Assembly: GCF_004785665.1 (NCBI RefSeq)
Contig: NZ_SRPJ01000008.1
Span: forward strand, 16,963-80,962
Direction of reading: 5' to 3'
Length of the DNA: 64,000 bases
Source: Staphylococcus pragensis
GTDB taxonomy: Bacteria; Bacillota; Bacilli; Staphylococcales; Staphylococcaceae
In this document: piece by piece, positions 46,171-54,537 of the stretch
How the letters are laid out: each line of letters starts with the position of its first letter
Position numbering within the stretch: position 1 is the stretch's first letter
Position numbers and translations under genes: made by a program
Notes under the pieces: model-generated
The model's database searches: none
Told to the model about the DNA's origin: nothing
The model's input: the letters and a program-made list of their open reading frames with translations, nothing else

Positions 46171-46881
46171 ATGACAAATGGTACACCTCATATTCAACCT
46201 AAAGGAACTAAAATTGCAAAAACAGTTTTAATGCCTGGCGACCCTTTACGCGCAAAATATATTGCTGACAACTTCTTAGAAAATGTTGAACAATTTAACG
46301 AAGTTCGTAATATGTTTGGCTACACTGGCACATATAAAGGTAAAGAAATTTCAGTTATGGGTTCAGGTATGGGTATTCCTAGTATCGGAATTTACTCTTA
46401 TGAGCTATATAACTTCTTTGATGTAGAAACAATTATTCGCGTAGGTTCATGTGGCGCATTACAAGAAGACGTCAATTTATACGATGTCATTATTGCACAA
46501 GCCGCTTCAACAAACTCAAACTATGTGGATCAATTTAATATTCCAGGCCACTTTGCACCAATTGCAGACTTTGAATTAGTTACAAAAGCTAAAAAAGCTG
46601 CAGATGATATTGGCGCAACAACTCATGTAGGTAATGTTCTTTCATCAGATACTTTCTATAACGCTGATGCTACATTTAATGATAGTTGGCACAAAATGGG
46701 TATTCTAGGTATTGAAATGGAATCAGCTGGCTTATATTTAAATGCTATCAGCGCTGGTAAAAAAGCATTAGGTATTTTCACAGTAAGTGACCATATTTTA
46801 AGAGATGAAGCCACTACTGCTGAAGAGCGTCAAACTTCATTCACTCAAATGATGGAAATCGCTTTAGAAATTGCTGAATAA
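46171..46881 (+). CDS. deoD: Purine-nucleoside phosphorylase, DeoD type
   Basis: A 236-residue bacterial hexameric-type phosphorylase of purine nucleosides. Key blocks are LMPGDPLRAKYIADNF (phosphate contact), RVGSCGALQEDVNLYDVI, GILGIEMESAGLYLNA (ribose contact) and GIFTVSDHILRDEAT with its catalytic Asp. The ATG directly after AAGGAGAAGATAGGA is used; an upstream in-frame ATG eight codons earlier is less likely. Transcribed divergently from deoC-pdp-deoB. Confidence 0.95.
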   Translation: MTNGTPHIQPKGTKIAKTVLMPGDPLRAKYIADNFLENVEQFNEVRNMFGYTGTYKGKEISVMGSGMGIPSIGIYSYELYNFFDVETIIRVGSCGALQEDVNLYDVIIAQAASTNSNYVDQFNIPGHFAPIADFELVTKAKKAADDIGATTHVGNVLSSDTFYNADATFNDSWHKMGILGIEMESAGLYLNAISAGKKALGIFTVSDHILRDEATTAEERQTSFTQMMEIALEIAE

Positions 46882-46903
46882 ACTTTTTATTTAAAATAAA
46901 AAT

Positions 46904-47114
46904 GGGAGTGGGACAGAAATTAAATAAATTTCGTCGTCCAACCCCAGCTTGCTTTATTAGTGGAATTTCTTAATGAAATTCTCTGTGCTGGGGCCCCGCT
47001 CCCCGGCAAGGCTGACTAGATTTGAAAAAAGCTTGATTTAAGCGCATTTTCAAACCAGTCAGCTACTGCCAATATATTAGCAAAGGCTGAGACATTTTAA
47101 TTTGTCTCAGCCTC
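46904..47114 (-). repeat. 211-bp staphylococcal intergenic repeat, copy B (inverted)
   Basis: This is the reverse complement of copy A with few substitutions: it starts GGGAGTGGGACAGAAATT, contains GGGGCCCCGCTCCCCGGC, and ends with the GGCTGAGACA / TGTCTCAGCC hairpin next to dps. Again it fills the space between two converging genes. The hairpin probably terminates dps transcription. Confidence 0.9.
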
Positions 47115-47132
47115 ATTTATTTATATCCCTAT

Positions 47133-47573
47133 TTATACTAAATATGATTTTAACATCCAGTTGTGTTTGTCTACTGATGTTTGCATACCGATAAAAATAT
47201 CTTCAGATACGTCGTCGCCTGCGTCACCAGCGACTTGAATAGCTGTTTCTAATTGCTTAGAAATATTAGTTAAATCTTTTGAGAATTCTTCAACCATTTC
47301 TTCAGCTTTATAGCCTTTTCCAGCTTCTTCAACAATTGAAAGTTCTAAACTTTCTTTTAATGTACCTACTGGATTACCACCAATTGCTAAAATACGTTCA
47401 GCTAAATCATCTACATATTGACTAGCTTCATTGTATAATTCTTCAAATTTAGCATGTAATGAGAAGAAATTAGGTCCTTTTACATACCAATGGAAGTTAT
47501 GCAATTTAGTATAAGCTACTGTCCAGTTAGCAACTTGTTGATTTAATTCTTTTACGACATCTTGTTGAGCCAT
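47133..47573 (-). CDS. dps: Dps/MrgA-type iron-storage DNA protection protein
   Basis: A 146-residue ferritin-like mini-bacterioferritin that stores iron and uses hydrogen peroxide as oxidant. The ferroxidase-site helix is YTKLHNFHWYVKGPNFFSLH, with KFEELYNEASQYVDDLAER following; WMLKSYL ends the protein. A strong AGGAG lies before the ATG. Two PerR-type boxes upstream predict induction by peroxide and low iron. A copy of the 211-bp repeat lies downstream. Confidence 0.95.
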   Translation of the reverse strand: MAQQDVVKELNQQVANWTVAYTKLHNFHWYVKGPNFFSLHAKFEELYNEASQYVDDLAERILAIGGNPVGTLKESLELSIVEEAGKGYKAEEMVEEFSKDLTNISKQLETAIQVAGDAGDDVSEDIFIGMQTSVDKHNWMLKSYLV

Positions 47574-47625
47574 TGAAATCTCTCCTTTAATTTAATATTT
47601 TCTCTCTATCTCAATAAACATTATA

Positions 47626-47640
47626 TTATAATAATTCTAA
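47626..47640 (-). promoter_or_regulatory. PerR box, proximal, upstream of dps
   Basis: TTATAATAATTCTAA matches the PerR consensus TTATAATNATTATAA with one mismatch. It overlaps the spacer and -10 of a likely dps promoter (TTTACA, 17 bases, TATAAT, on the minus strand). Confidence 0.8.
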
Positions 47641-47667
47641 TCTGTAAATAGAAAAGTGTCTTCTAAT

Positions 47668-47682
47668 TTATAATAATTATAA
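47668..47682 (-). promoter_or_regulatory. PerR box, distal, upstream of dps
   Basis: TTATAATAATTATAA is a perfect match to the PerR consensus, 42 bases (four helical turns) upstream of the proximal box, so both could be bound on one DNA face. Confidence 0.85.
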
Positions 47683-47800
47683 TTTGTATTATTGTTTATT
47701 CAATGTTTTGTAAATAAATAACAAAGAAAAGTTATCAATTAATCAACTGTATTATCAATTATGTTTTTACAAATTATCAATTAAATTGAGATTTTATCAA

Positions 47801-48196
47801 CTATTTCCTTTCATCGTTAATGAAGAAAGATTTTTCATATTCATTTGGTTGATGCCAATGCGTCTTCCACATTCTTTTACGATTATTAGCAAATAAGTTA
47901 TAACCAAAGTTTCTAATTGGAAGTGGCACTACCCTAATTAAAAAACCTAGCCATCTATAATTAGGTAATTTCGTAATTAAAGTAGCAATTGCTGTAGATT
48001 TATATTCTAAATGATCGCCTTGTTGTAATATGACGCTATTTCTATTTTTAGCTTCAGGATGTTGTTCGAATAAATTTTTACCCGCTTCACTATTTAAAGT
48101 TGTAAATTCATAACTTTTTGGCAAGCCGTGTTGAATTAACCAAATGCAATAGTTATAGCAGTATACACATTTTCCATCATAATAAATGATTGGCAT
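47801..48196 (-). CDS. DCC-family (YuxK-like) thiol oxidoreductase-like protein
   Basis: A 131-residue protein starting PIIYYDGKCVYCYNYCIWLI, which carries the DxxC pattern and CVYC pair of the DUF393/DCC family, a thioredoxin-like group. The middle has TTLNSEAGKNLFEQHPEAKN and the end VVPLPIRNFGYNLFANNRKR. Function unknown; a redox role is inferred from the cysteines. It has its own short promoter region after dps and no clear terminator. Confidence 0.75.
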   Translation of the reverse strand: MPIIYYDGKCVYCYNYCIWLIQHGLPKSYEFTTLNSEAGKNLFEQHPEAKNRNSVILQQGDHLEYKSTAIATLITKLPNYRWLGFLIRVVPLPIRNFGYNLFANNRKRMWKTHWHQPNEYEKSFFINDERK

Positions 48197-48255
48197 GTTA
48201 TTTCACCTTCCTCTAAGTCTTAATATTTATATTCCTTTAATAAAGTTATTTAAAA

Positions 48256-48306
48256 CACAAAAAACACCATCTAATAGTTACAGAACTTTGACTATTAGAT
48301 AGTGTT
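48256..48306 (-). terminator. Terminator after the EVE/AAA-like gene
   Basis: On the minus strand AACACTATCTAATAGT pairs with ACTATTAGATGGTGTT (one mismatch) and six T follow. Confidence 0.9.
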
Positions 48307-48315
48307 ACATAAAAT

Positions 48316-49689
48316 TTAATCGTGATTTACTTTGACAATTCTTGTATATTTAAGAAATTGTGAAGAATATTTAAGTTTAATATCTTCAAGACGCTCATAA
48401 GTGACACCTATAATATGCCAATTTGGATTGAAGTGATAAAATGAATCTTTATTACGAGACCACTTCACCATATTTCCATCTTTATTATATCTAGGCAATG
48501 TTACTTCATAACCTTCTAAGACATTAATGTATGTTTGGAATATATCAGGATCTATTCTATTAAAGTTATCGATTACTAAATAACTTTTATCATTTTTAGG
48601 CATCAATTGAGTGATAAATCCTTCACGATAATATAAAGCGCCTGCTTCATTAGGTAAATATTTACCGTATAGCATATCTTCAGTAAAATCAGGATGCCCG
48701 CTAGTAATTACCGGATTCGCATTTGTTTTTTGCAGTAAATTGTTGGCTGCTTTTAATCCTTCCTCACGTTTATCTACTACTAATAGAATAAACGGTTTAA
48801 TCTTTTCTTCGTTCGCATCTGTAGCAAATTCAGTTTTTCTTATTGTTTCAAATGGGGATTTAATACCGTCATTCTCACTCATTTCCAATATGGCATCATA
48901 TTGAGTTTGACTCATACTAGCGATTGCTTGTTTAGCATTTTCTTGTAGAAAATAAAGATTTTTTAATTTAGGATGCTTGTTTAACGCACCTAAAGTAACA
49001 GGAGTGATATTCTTATCATAATAAATTTCGATAGCTGTACTATTTGTACGACCGGCAATTGGCGGCTTCTCATGTATATGGCGAGAAACTTCACCTATCC
49101 CAACTACAGATTGTTCTTTGTCTTTATTATAAAAGATAAGGTTATCCCCAACTTCTAACTGATTATAAAAATGATAACCATTACGTTTGATACCATTATA
49201 TGTATGCGTATAAATAGTATAATGTTCGCCCGGTTCAAATGTTTCAGTTTCAGATAAGAAGAAATAACGCGGAAGTTTTTCTTGTCCTTTACCTAAAGCA
49301 ATGATTAAATCATATTCATCTTTTGTTAATTGATTAATTAAAGTTTCGCGCATGTTATTCATTCGAAATTCTAATACTTCACTACGTTTTAAATAGTCTG
49401 TAGTTAATGGTTTTAATTCTTCATTAAACTCAAATTCTACTCTTATTTTATTTTGTGCTCCTGTTTGAACACTAATGATTTCTCCAATTCCTAATAATCC
49501 TGTATCTGTTTGGACTTGATAAAAAATCACTTGGTCCCCTGGTTTCGCCTTTTTAAATGCACGAAAACCTTGAGTGGGATTAAATTGTGCCCCTGATTCA
49601 AATAAAGTGGTTTGCCCTACTAAAGGCTCATTATGATTCCATCTCGTATAACCACAATTAAGCCAAAAGTAATTTACTTCTTCTGCCAT
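48316..49689 (-). CDS. Tandem EVE/PUA-like domains fused to a degenerate McrB-like AAA region
   Basis: A 457-residue soluble protein I cannot assign to a named family. Two similar modules can be seen: the first (about 5-130) with GDQVIFYQ at 51-58 and GIGE at 67-70, the second (about 140-270) with GDNLIFYN at 181-188 and GIGE at 197-200. Both resemble EVE/PUA-like folds, which read modified bases. The C-terminal part (about 298-455) resembles McrB-type AAA: GHPDFTEDMLYGKYLP, LYYREGFI, YLVIDNFNRIDP (Walker B-like, with the usual Glu replaced by Asn) and WHIIGVTYERLE (sensor-like). No GxxGxGKT P-loop is present; ILLVVDKREEGLKAANNLL stands in its place, so ATP hydrolysis is unlikely. It stands alone, with no methylase or nuclease nearby. 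Confidence 0.65.
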   Translation of the reverse strand: MAEEVNYFWLNCGYTRWNHNEPLVGQTTLFESGAQFNPTQGFRAFKKAKPGDQVIFYQVQTDTGLLGIGEIISVQTGAQNKIRVEFEFNEELKPLTTDYLKRSEVLEFRMNNMRETLINQLTKDEYDLIIALGKGQEKLPRYFFLSETETFEPGEHYTIYTHTYNGIKRNGYHFYNQLEVGDNLIFYNKDKEQSVVGIGEVSRHIHEKPPIAGRTNSTAIEIYYDKNITPVTLGALNKHPKLKNLYFLQENAKQAIASMSQTQYDAILEMSENDGIKSPFETIRKTEFATDANEEKIKPFILLVVDKREEGLKAANNLLQKTNANPVITSGHPDFTEDMLYGKYLPNEAGALYYREGFITQLMPKNDKSYLVIDNFNRIDPDIFQTYINVLEGYEVTLPRYNKDGNMVKWSRNKDSFYHFNPNWHIIGVTYERLEDIKLKYSSQFLKYTRIVKVNHD

Positions 49690-49929
49690 CTAGAATCTCC
49701 TTTATTTTAGTTTTATTAACTCATTAGTTGTATATTAAATCATTAAACTTTTATTAAAGTTACTTTATTTTTGAAAAAATTAAATATTGATAGTTGCATA
49801 GTGAGCTTTTTATTAAATTATTCTATCATATTTTAGTTATTTAATAATCTGTTTACCAACAAGTTTTATCATTTTCAATAAATGAATATCATTCTTTGGA
49901 AAGTTATCTTACTGTAACTATTTTATAAC
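49690..49929. other. AT-rich gap upstream of the EVE/AAA-like gene
   Basis: This part of the 307-base gap is very AT-rich and holds only the presumed promoter and leader of the minus-strand EVE/AAA-like gene. No small ORF, repeat or structure was supported. Confidence 0.4.
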
Positions 49930-49992
49930 AAAAAAATAGAACAAGAATCTATAATTTCACAGCTCTGACGCAAATTATAAATTCTTGTTCTC
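49930..49992 (-). terminator. Terminator after the 76-aa membrane gene
   Basis: On the minus strand GAGAACAAGAATTTATAATTT pairs with an almost exact complement around a 20-base loop, followed by seven T. Confidence 0.88.
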
Positions 49993-49996
49993 ATAA

Positions 49997-50227
49997 TTAT
50001 CGGACAACTAACAAACTGCCTAAAAGTGGCATAATATTAATCATAATACCACCTAATTTTAACATTGCGCTTAAATTCTTATCTTTAAAGGTTAAAATAG
50101 CACTGATGATTCCTACAATTGATACTAATCTAGGAATGACCAGTGAGGGATAATTAGGTAAATTGAAGAATATACCTACGCCTGATATTACGCCACAAAT
50201 TAAAGATATGTATAGAAATTGTTTCAT
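49997..50227 (-). CDS. Small membrane protein, 76 aa
   Basis: A 76-residue protein with three hydrophobic stretches: FLYISLICGVISGVGIFFNL, a second around LVSIVGIISAILTF, and a third around GGIMINIMPLLGSLLVV. The only strongly charged part is FKDKNLSAMLK. It lies 24 bases downstream of manA on the same strand and has a good terminator, so it may be the end of a manA transcript. I recognise no family. Confidence 0.65.
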   Translation of the reverse strand: MKQFLYISLICGVISGVGIFFNLPNYPSLVIPRLVSIVGIISAILTFKDKNLSAMLKLGGIMINIMPLLGSLLVVR

Positions 50228-50251
50228 AAAAACGCTCCTAGACTAATTTCA

Positions 50252-51184
50252 CTATATATAACTGATAATTAACGTAAAATTACCTTCAAACACACTATCT
50301 AAATCTTCAGAAGTTAAAATGAAATTGGAACCTTTTTCTAACTTAAAGATTTCTCCATCTGTAATTATACTTCCTTCGCCTTCTAACACTGATACTAAAC
50401 AAAATTCTCTAGGCTTCATATAATTTAACGTCCCGCTAACTTCCCATTTCACCATGGTAAAGAAGTCGTTTGAAACAATATGACTACATTTATGATTTTC
50501 AATTATTTCGTTTTCTGGAATAACACTAGGTATTTCAGCTAAAAACTGTGTTACATCCAATGCTTTTTGAATTTCAAGTTGTGTAGCATCATTACGTTTT
50601 CTATCATAGTCATATAAACGGTAAGAAATGTCGGAAGATTGCATTGTTTCATAAGCTATAATTCCTGACCCAATAGAATGTATCGTTCCCGCTGGAATAA
50701 AATAAAATTCACCAGGTTTCACTTTAACTTTTCTTAAATTATCCAATAATGTATCACTTTCAATTGCCTGTTGAAGTGCCTCTTTAGTTTCCAATGTTGT
50801 TCCAAGTATAATTTCTGCATCTTCCTCAGCATCAATAATATACCAACATTCTGATTTACCATATTGTCCATTTTCAAATTCATATGCATACGCATCATCA
50901 GGATGCACATGAATAGATAACGGTGCTTTCGCATCTACAAACTTGCATAAAAGTGGAAAATCTTTACTCGGAAATTCCCCAAACAATTCTCTATGATCCT
51001 TCCACAATTGGTCTAATGTTTGACCAGCATAAGGACCATTAAGAATAATATTACGTCCATTGGGATGTGCTGAAATCCCCCAACACTCTCCTGTATGGTC
51101 ACTCGGTATGTCATAGTTAAATTGACTTAATTGGTTACCGCCCCATACTTTTTCAAGAAAAATTGGCTTTAAAAATAATGGCAT
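50252..51184 (-). CDS. manA: Mannose-6-phosphate isomerase, class I
   Basis: A 310-residue zinc enzyme that interconverts mannose 6-phosphate and fructose 6-phosphate. Zinc and substrate residues lie in LSIHVHPDDAYAYEFENGQ and GKSECWYIID, and in FYFIPAGTIHSIGSGIIAY. The N-terminal PLFLKPIFLEKVWGGNQL is the short Gram-positive form. GGGGGTG precedes the ATG. No mannose transporter lies nearby. Confidence 0.95.
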   Translation of the reverse strand: MPLFLKPIFLEKVWGGNQLSQFNYDIPSDHTGECWGISAHPNGRNIILNGPYAGQTLDQLWKDHRELFGEFPSKDFPLLCKFVDAKAPLSIHVHPDDAYAYEFENGQYGKSECWYIIDAEEDAEIILGTTLETKEALQQAIESDTLLDNLRKVKVKPGEFYFIPAGTIHSIGSGIIAYETMQSSDISYRLYDYDRKRNDATQLEIQKALDVTQFLAEIPSVIPENEIIENHKCSHIVSNDFFTMVKWEVSGTLNYMKPREFCLVSVLEGEGSIITDGEIFKLEKGSNFILTSEDLDSVFEGNFTLIISYI

Positions 51185-51432
51185 CGTTACACCCCCCTAA
51201 AAACCTAATTGTTATGTAGTATATTTATTTATCAATTCTTATTCAATATTCGGTATGTATAATAAATATTTCCGTAAATATTATAGAAAAACATTTAATT
51301 TAAGCTAATGAATAAACCTTTTTTAATATAAATTATGCTGAATAATTTATATTAAATGATGTTGTTTAAAAAGTCACTTATGTATTTATTATATCAATTT
51401 TGAAGTATTTTTAATAGAAGTTATTTAAACAT
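51185..51432. other. AT-rich gap upstream of manA
   Basis: Between manA and the next terminator. It holds the presumed manA promoter and leader; no gene, repeat or known RNA motif was found. Confidence 0.4.
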
Positions 51433-51464
51433 GAAAAATAAGAGGCCGAAGTATCAGCCTCTTA
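51433..51464 (-). terminator. Terminator after the NAD(P)-binding protein gene
   Basis: On the minus strand TAAGAGGC pairs with GCCTCTTA, followed by TTTTT. Confidence 0.8.
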
Positions 51465-51496
51465 ACTCGATAAAAAACTTATTTAGAAGGACTTAT

Positions 51497-52153
51497 TTAT
51501 TGAAAACGAGATAATGCGTCTTGGATAGATTGATTACCAGTTATAATTTGGAATTCTTGATTTTGATATTTATCTTCAGAAGTCACAACTTCTTTTAACA
51601 CTGTTGCTACATCTTCACGCGGAATGACGCCTCTGCCATCAAAGTATAAGTCCGCTTCAATTTGTCCAGTTCCCTCTTCGTCTTGTAAACCGCCTGGATG
51701 TACAATAGTATAAGTAACACCAGAATCTCTTAAGTGATTATCTGCATAATGTTTAGCAATAGTATATGGTTTCAAATCACCACTAGGATCAAATGCTTCA
51801 CGTCTTGAGTCATAAGTAGAAACCATTACAAAATGTTTAACATTTGCTTTTTTACTAGCTTCAATAGCTTTAACAGCACCATCTAGATCAACAATAATTG
51901 TTTTATCAGCGCCAGTACTACCACCAGAACCAACTGAAAAGATCACTTTATCAAATTCATTAAATTTTTCTGTTAATTCTTCAATGCTATCTTTTTCAAC
52001 ATCTACTAAGATAGCTTCAATATTTTGTTCTTTTAATGATGACACTTGTTCTTCTTTACGCACACCAGCTGTGAAAGTAACATTATCATCTTTTAATTGT
52101 TGAACTAATTTAGATCCTACGCCACCATTTGCACCAATAACTAAAATACTCAT
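51497..52153 (-). CDS. NAD(P)-binding (atypical SDR) protein
   Basis: A 218-residue Rossmann-fold protein of the atypical SDR group (YwnB/YhfK-like). The dinucleotide loop is ILVIGANGGVGSKLVQQL, followed by FDKVIFSVGSGGSTGADKT and KHFVMVSTYDSRREAF, where the catalytic Tyr is expected to be replaced or shifted, as usual in this group. The substrate is unknown. The ATG with GGAGG upstream is used; a longer in-frame start 16 codons earlier has no site. Confidence 0.85.
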   Translation of the reverse strand: MSILVIGANGGVGSKLVQQLKDDNVTFTAGVRKEEQVSSLKEQNIEAILVDVEKDSIEELTEKFNEFDKVIFSVGSGGSTGADKTIIVDLDGAVKAIEASKKANVKHFVMVSTYDSRREAFDPSGDLKPYTIAKHYADNHLRDSGVTYTIVHPGGLQDEEGTGQIEADLYFDGRGVIPREDVATVLKEVVTSEDKYQNQEFQIITGNQSIQDALSRFQ

Positions 52154-52262
52154 AAAAAATTCATCCTCCTTCGTGAAATGTTTATAATTCATGCATACCA
52201 CTCTAAGTGATTAATAAAACTTCCCTATTCAATTTGACATTTTAATAAGGTGATAATAATAT

Positions 52263-52290
52263 TAATATATGAAGATATTTTCATATATTA
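52263..52290 (+). promoter_or_regulatory. CzrA operator upstream of czrAB
   Basis: A perfect palindrome with 11-bp arms, TAATATATGAA and TTCATATATTA, around a six-base spacer. It contains the ArsR/SmtB-type TGAA-N6-TTCA core described for CzrA and lies 20 bases before the czrA ATG. Confidence 0.9.
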
Positions 52291-52309
52291 ATATTTAAGG
52301 CGTGATATT

Positions 52310-52645
52310 ATGACTGCTCATTTTCCAGAGCATGTAACAGAAAATAAAGATAATAAGGTAACTTTAACTAAAGTAACTGAAATATTTAAAGCGTTGAGTG
52401 ATTATAATAGATTAAGAATTATGGAATTACTACAAGAAGGCGAATCAAGCGTAGGACACATTACACATACTTTAAATTTATCACAATCAAATGTGTCACA
52501 TCAGTTAAAGATTTTAAAACAAGCACATCTTGTTAAATCTTCGAGACAGGGACAATCTATGATTTACTCAATTGATGATCAACATGTTTCTACTTTATTA
52601 AAACAAGCAATCCATCATGCTCAACATCCAAGAGGTGAACATTAA
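52310..52645 (+). CDS. czrA: Zinc/cobalt-responsive repressor CzrA
   Basis: A 111-residue ArsR/SmtB repressor. The recognition helix is LNLSQSNVSHQLKILKQA. The alpha-5 metal site matches S. aureus CzrA with an offset of six: Asp90 and His92 in SIDDQHV, His103 and His106 in IHHAQH. Zn(II) or Co(II) binding releases the operator found just upstream. Its stop overlaps the czrB ATG, so both are made from one mRNA. Confidence 0.96.
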   Translation: MTAHFPEHVTENKDNKVTLTKVTEIFKALSDYNRLRIMELLQEGESSVGHITHTLNLSQSNVSHQLKILKQAHLVKSSRQGQSMIYSIDDQHVSTLLKQAIHHAQHPRGEH

Positions 52646-53613
52646 TGGCAAATCATTCTCATTCTCATGCACATGCGCATAACCACGTGCATACAAACAA
52701 TAAAAAAATATTAGCAATTTCATTTATTATTATTGGTCTCTTTATGGTTATCGAAATTATAGGAGGCTTTATTGCTAATAGTTTAGCTCTACTCTCTGAC
52801 GGACTACATATGTTTAGTGATACCGTGTCGCTCGGCGTAGCTTTAGTCGCTTTTATTTACGCAGAGAAAAATACTACTACAACTAAAACATTTGGTTATA
52901 AACGTTTCGAAGTCCTAGCTGCTCTTTTCAATGGAATTACATTATTTGTAATTAGTATTATCATCATTGTTGAAGCGATAAAACGATTTTTCACACCGCC
53001 AGAAGTCCAATCAACTGAAATGTTTATTATTAGTGTCGTTGGTTTAATTGTAAATATTGTGGTAGCTATCATTATGTTTAAAGGTGGCGATACGTCACAT
53101 AATTTAAATATGCGAGGCGCATTTATACATGTCCTAGGTGACCTATTAGGTTCAGTGGGTGCCATTATTGCCGCTATACTTATTTGGGCTTTTAATTTCA
53201 CTATTGCAGACCCTATTGCAAGTATTCTTGTATCTCTATTAATTTTAAAAAGTGCCTACGGTATCACCCTTTCATCTTTAAATATTCTAATGGAAGGTAC
53301 ACCAAATGATGTAGATTTAGAGAAAGTGATTTCAACAATTACATCACACAAAGATATTCAAAATGTTCACGACTATCACGTATGGACAATTTCAAATGAT
53401 ATGAATGCTTTAAGTTGCCACGCTGTAGTTAGCGAATCTCTCACTGTTGAAAAATGTGAACAAATACTTGAAAGGATAGAACATGATTTGAGTCATTTAA
53501 ATATTCAGCATATGACTATTCAACTTGAAACACCTAAACATAAACACGATGATTCTATTCTATGCTCAGGTTTACACCATGAACATGATCATCATGATTC
53601 TCATGAACATTAA
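52645..53613 (+). CDS. czrB: Zinc/cobalt efflux protein CzrB (CDF family)
   Basis: A 322-residue cation diffusion facilitator with six membrane helices, exporting Zn2+ (and Co2+) in exchange for protons. Two metal-site helices have the HxxxD pattern: ALLSDGLHMFSD and HVLGDLLGSVG. A His-rich N-terminus (HSHSHAHAHNHVH, residues 4-16) and C-terminus (HHEHDHHDSHEH) probably bind zinc. The cytoplasmic domain has HDYHVWTISNDMNALSCHAV. Coupled to czrA. Confidence 0.96.
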   Translation: MANHSHSHAHAHNHVHTNNKKILAISFIIIGLFMVIEIIGGFIANSLALLSDGLHMFSDTVSLGVALVAFIYAEKNTTTTKTFGYKRFEVLAALFNGITLFVISIIIIVEAIKRFFTPPEVQSTEMFIISVVGLIVNIVVAIIMFKGGDTSHNLNMRGAFIHVLGDLLGSVGAIIAAILIWAFNFTIADPIASILVSLLILKSAYGITLSSLNILMEGTPNDVDLEKVISTITSHKDIQNVHDYHVWTISNDMNALSCHAVVSESLTVEKCEQILERIEHDLSHLNIQHMTIQLETPKHKHDDSILCSGLHHEHDHHDSHEH

Positions 53614-53624
53614 TTAACAAAATA

Positions 53625-53670
53625 ATAGCCGAGTGGCGATACATATCGTATAGTCGTCACTCGGCTTAAT
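53625..53670. terminator. Terminator shared by czrB and the phosphoesterase gene
   Basis: GCCGAGTGGCGA and TCGTCACTCGGC form a stem with one mismatch and AT-rich flanks, between converging genes. Confidence 0.85.
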
Positions 53671-53676
53671 TTATAC

Positions 53677-54408
53677 TTATAAAAATTGATCAAAAATCAA
53701 TTGTTTTGCTGGTACTTTCTTTTCATCAAACCCTTGTAGAAATTCTTCATTATCATATGATAGTTTTACTCTTTCTACTGAGCATTTATTTTCCGTAATC
53801 GTTACAATCCCATAAACTGTATGAGCGCCATTATTAAGCCCAACTGAACCTGGATTAAAATAAATAGTTTGATTGTCATCATATAAATGTAATTGATGAT
53901 TATGACCAAATGCTATAAAATCTGCTTCTTTATCTTTAAATAGCGCTTTGATGCTCTCTTTTTCATTATTTACAATAGGACTGAAAGGTTGTTCATCGAT
54001 TCTTGATTCAAATTTATCATTTTCAATTTCATAATGGATGAACAGTAATTTTCTCCCACAAATTGTAGTTTCAATTCTTCTAGGAAGTAAATTTAATTGG
54101 TCAAAGTAGTCTTCATCCATATGACTTTCAATCCACTGATGATGTTCAAAAAATTTATCTTTTAAATCCTCAGGGTAAGGCGTATTATTTACTAACGACA
54201 TGACCGCTTCGTCATGATTTCCAGCAATAATTTCCATATCATCACGATCAAATATTGCATCTAATACTTTATTCGTTTCATGCCCAATCCCGATATTGTC
54301 ACCTAAGTTATAAATCTTATCAATATCTCCTCTATTATCAATATCATCTAAAACCGTTTGTAACGCATCAAAGTTGCCATGTACATCAGTAATAATCGCA
54401 AATTTCAT
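53677..54408 (-). CDS. Calcineurin-like metallophosphoesterase
   Basis: A 243-residue phosphoesterase of the YfcE/YkuE group. All metal motifs are present: FAIITDVHGNFDAL (D-x-H), YNLGDNIG (GD), IIAGNHDEAV (GNHD), FIHYE and FGHNHQLHLY (GHxH), with NPGSVG after it. The substrate is unknown; the group includes phosphodiesterases and serine/threonine phosphatases. Transcribed against czrB and divergently from the next membrane gene. Confidence 0.9.
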   Translation of the reverse strand: MKFAIITDVHGNFDALQTVLDDIDNRGDIDKIYNLGDNIGIGHETNKVLDAIFDRDDMEIIAGNHDEAVMSLVNNTPYPEDLKDKFFEHHQWIESHMDEDYFDQLNLLPRRIETTICGRKLLFIHYEIENDKFESRIDEQPFSPIVNNEKESIKALFKDKEADFIAFGHNHQLHLYDDNQTIYFNPGSVGLNNGAHTVYGIVTITENKCSVERVKLSYDNEEFLQGFDEKKVPAKQLIFDQFL

Positions 54409-54537
54409 AGTTCATTCTCCCTTCAAATTTAATCATTAGGACATTTTAACACTTAATATTTAATTTTGTTAGATATTAATTTAAAAAACTCGTAAATTTT
54501 GATATTGTGTTTATATTACAGTAAAGGAGTGCTTATA

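Noticed and set aside
48316..49689. Calling this gene a restriction enzyme subunit
   Set aside because: No P-loop, nuclease or methylase, and no partner gene beside it; only distant resemblance supports a link to McrB.
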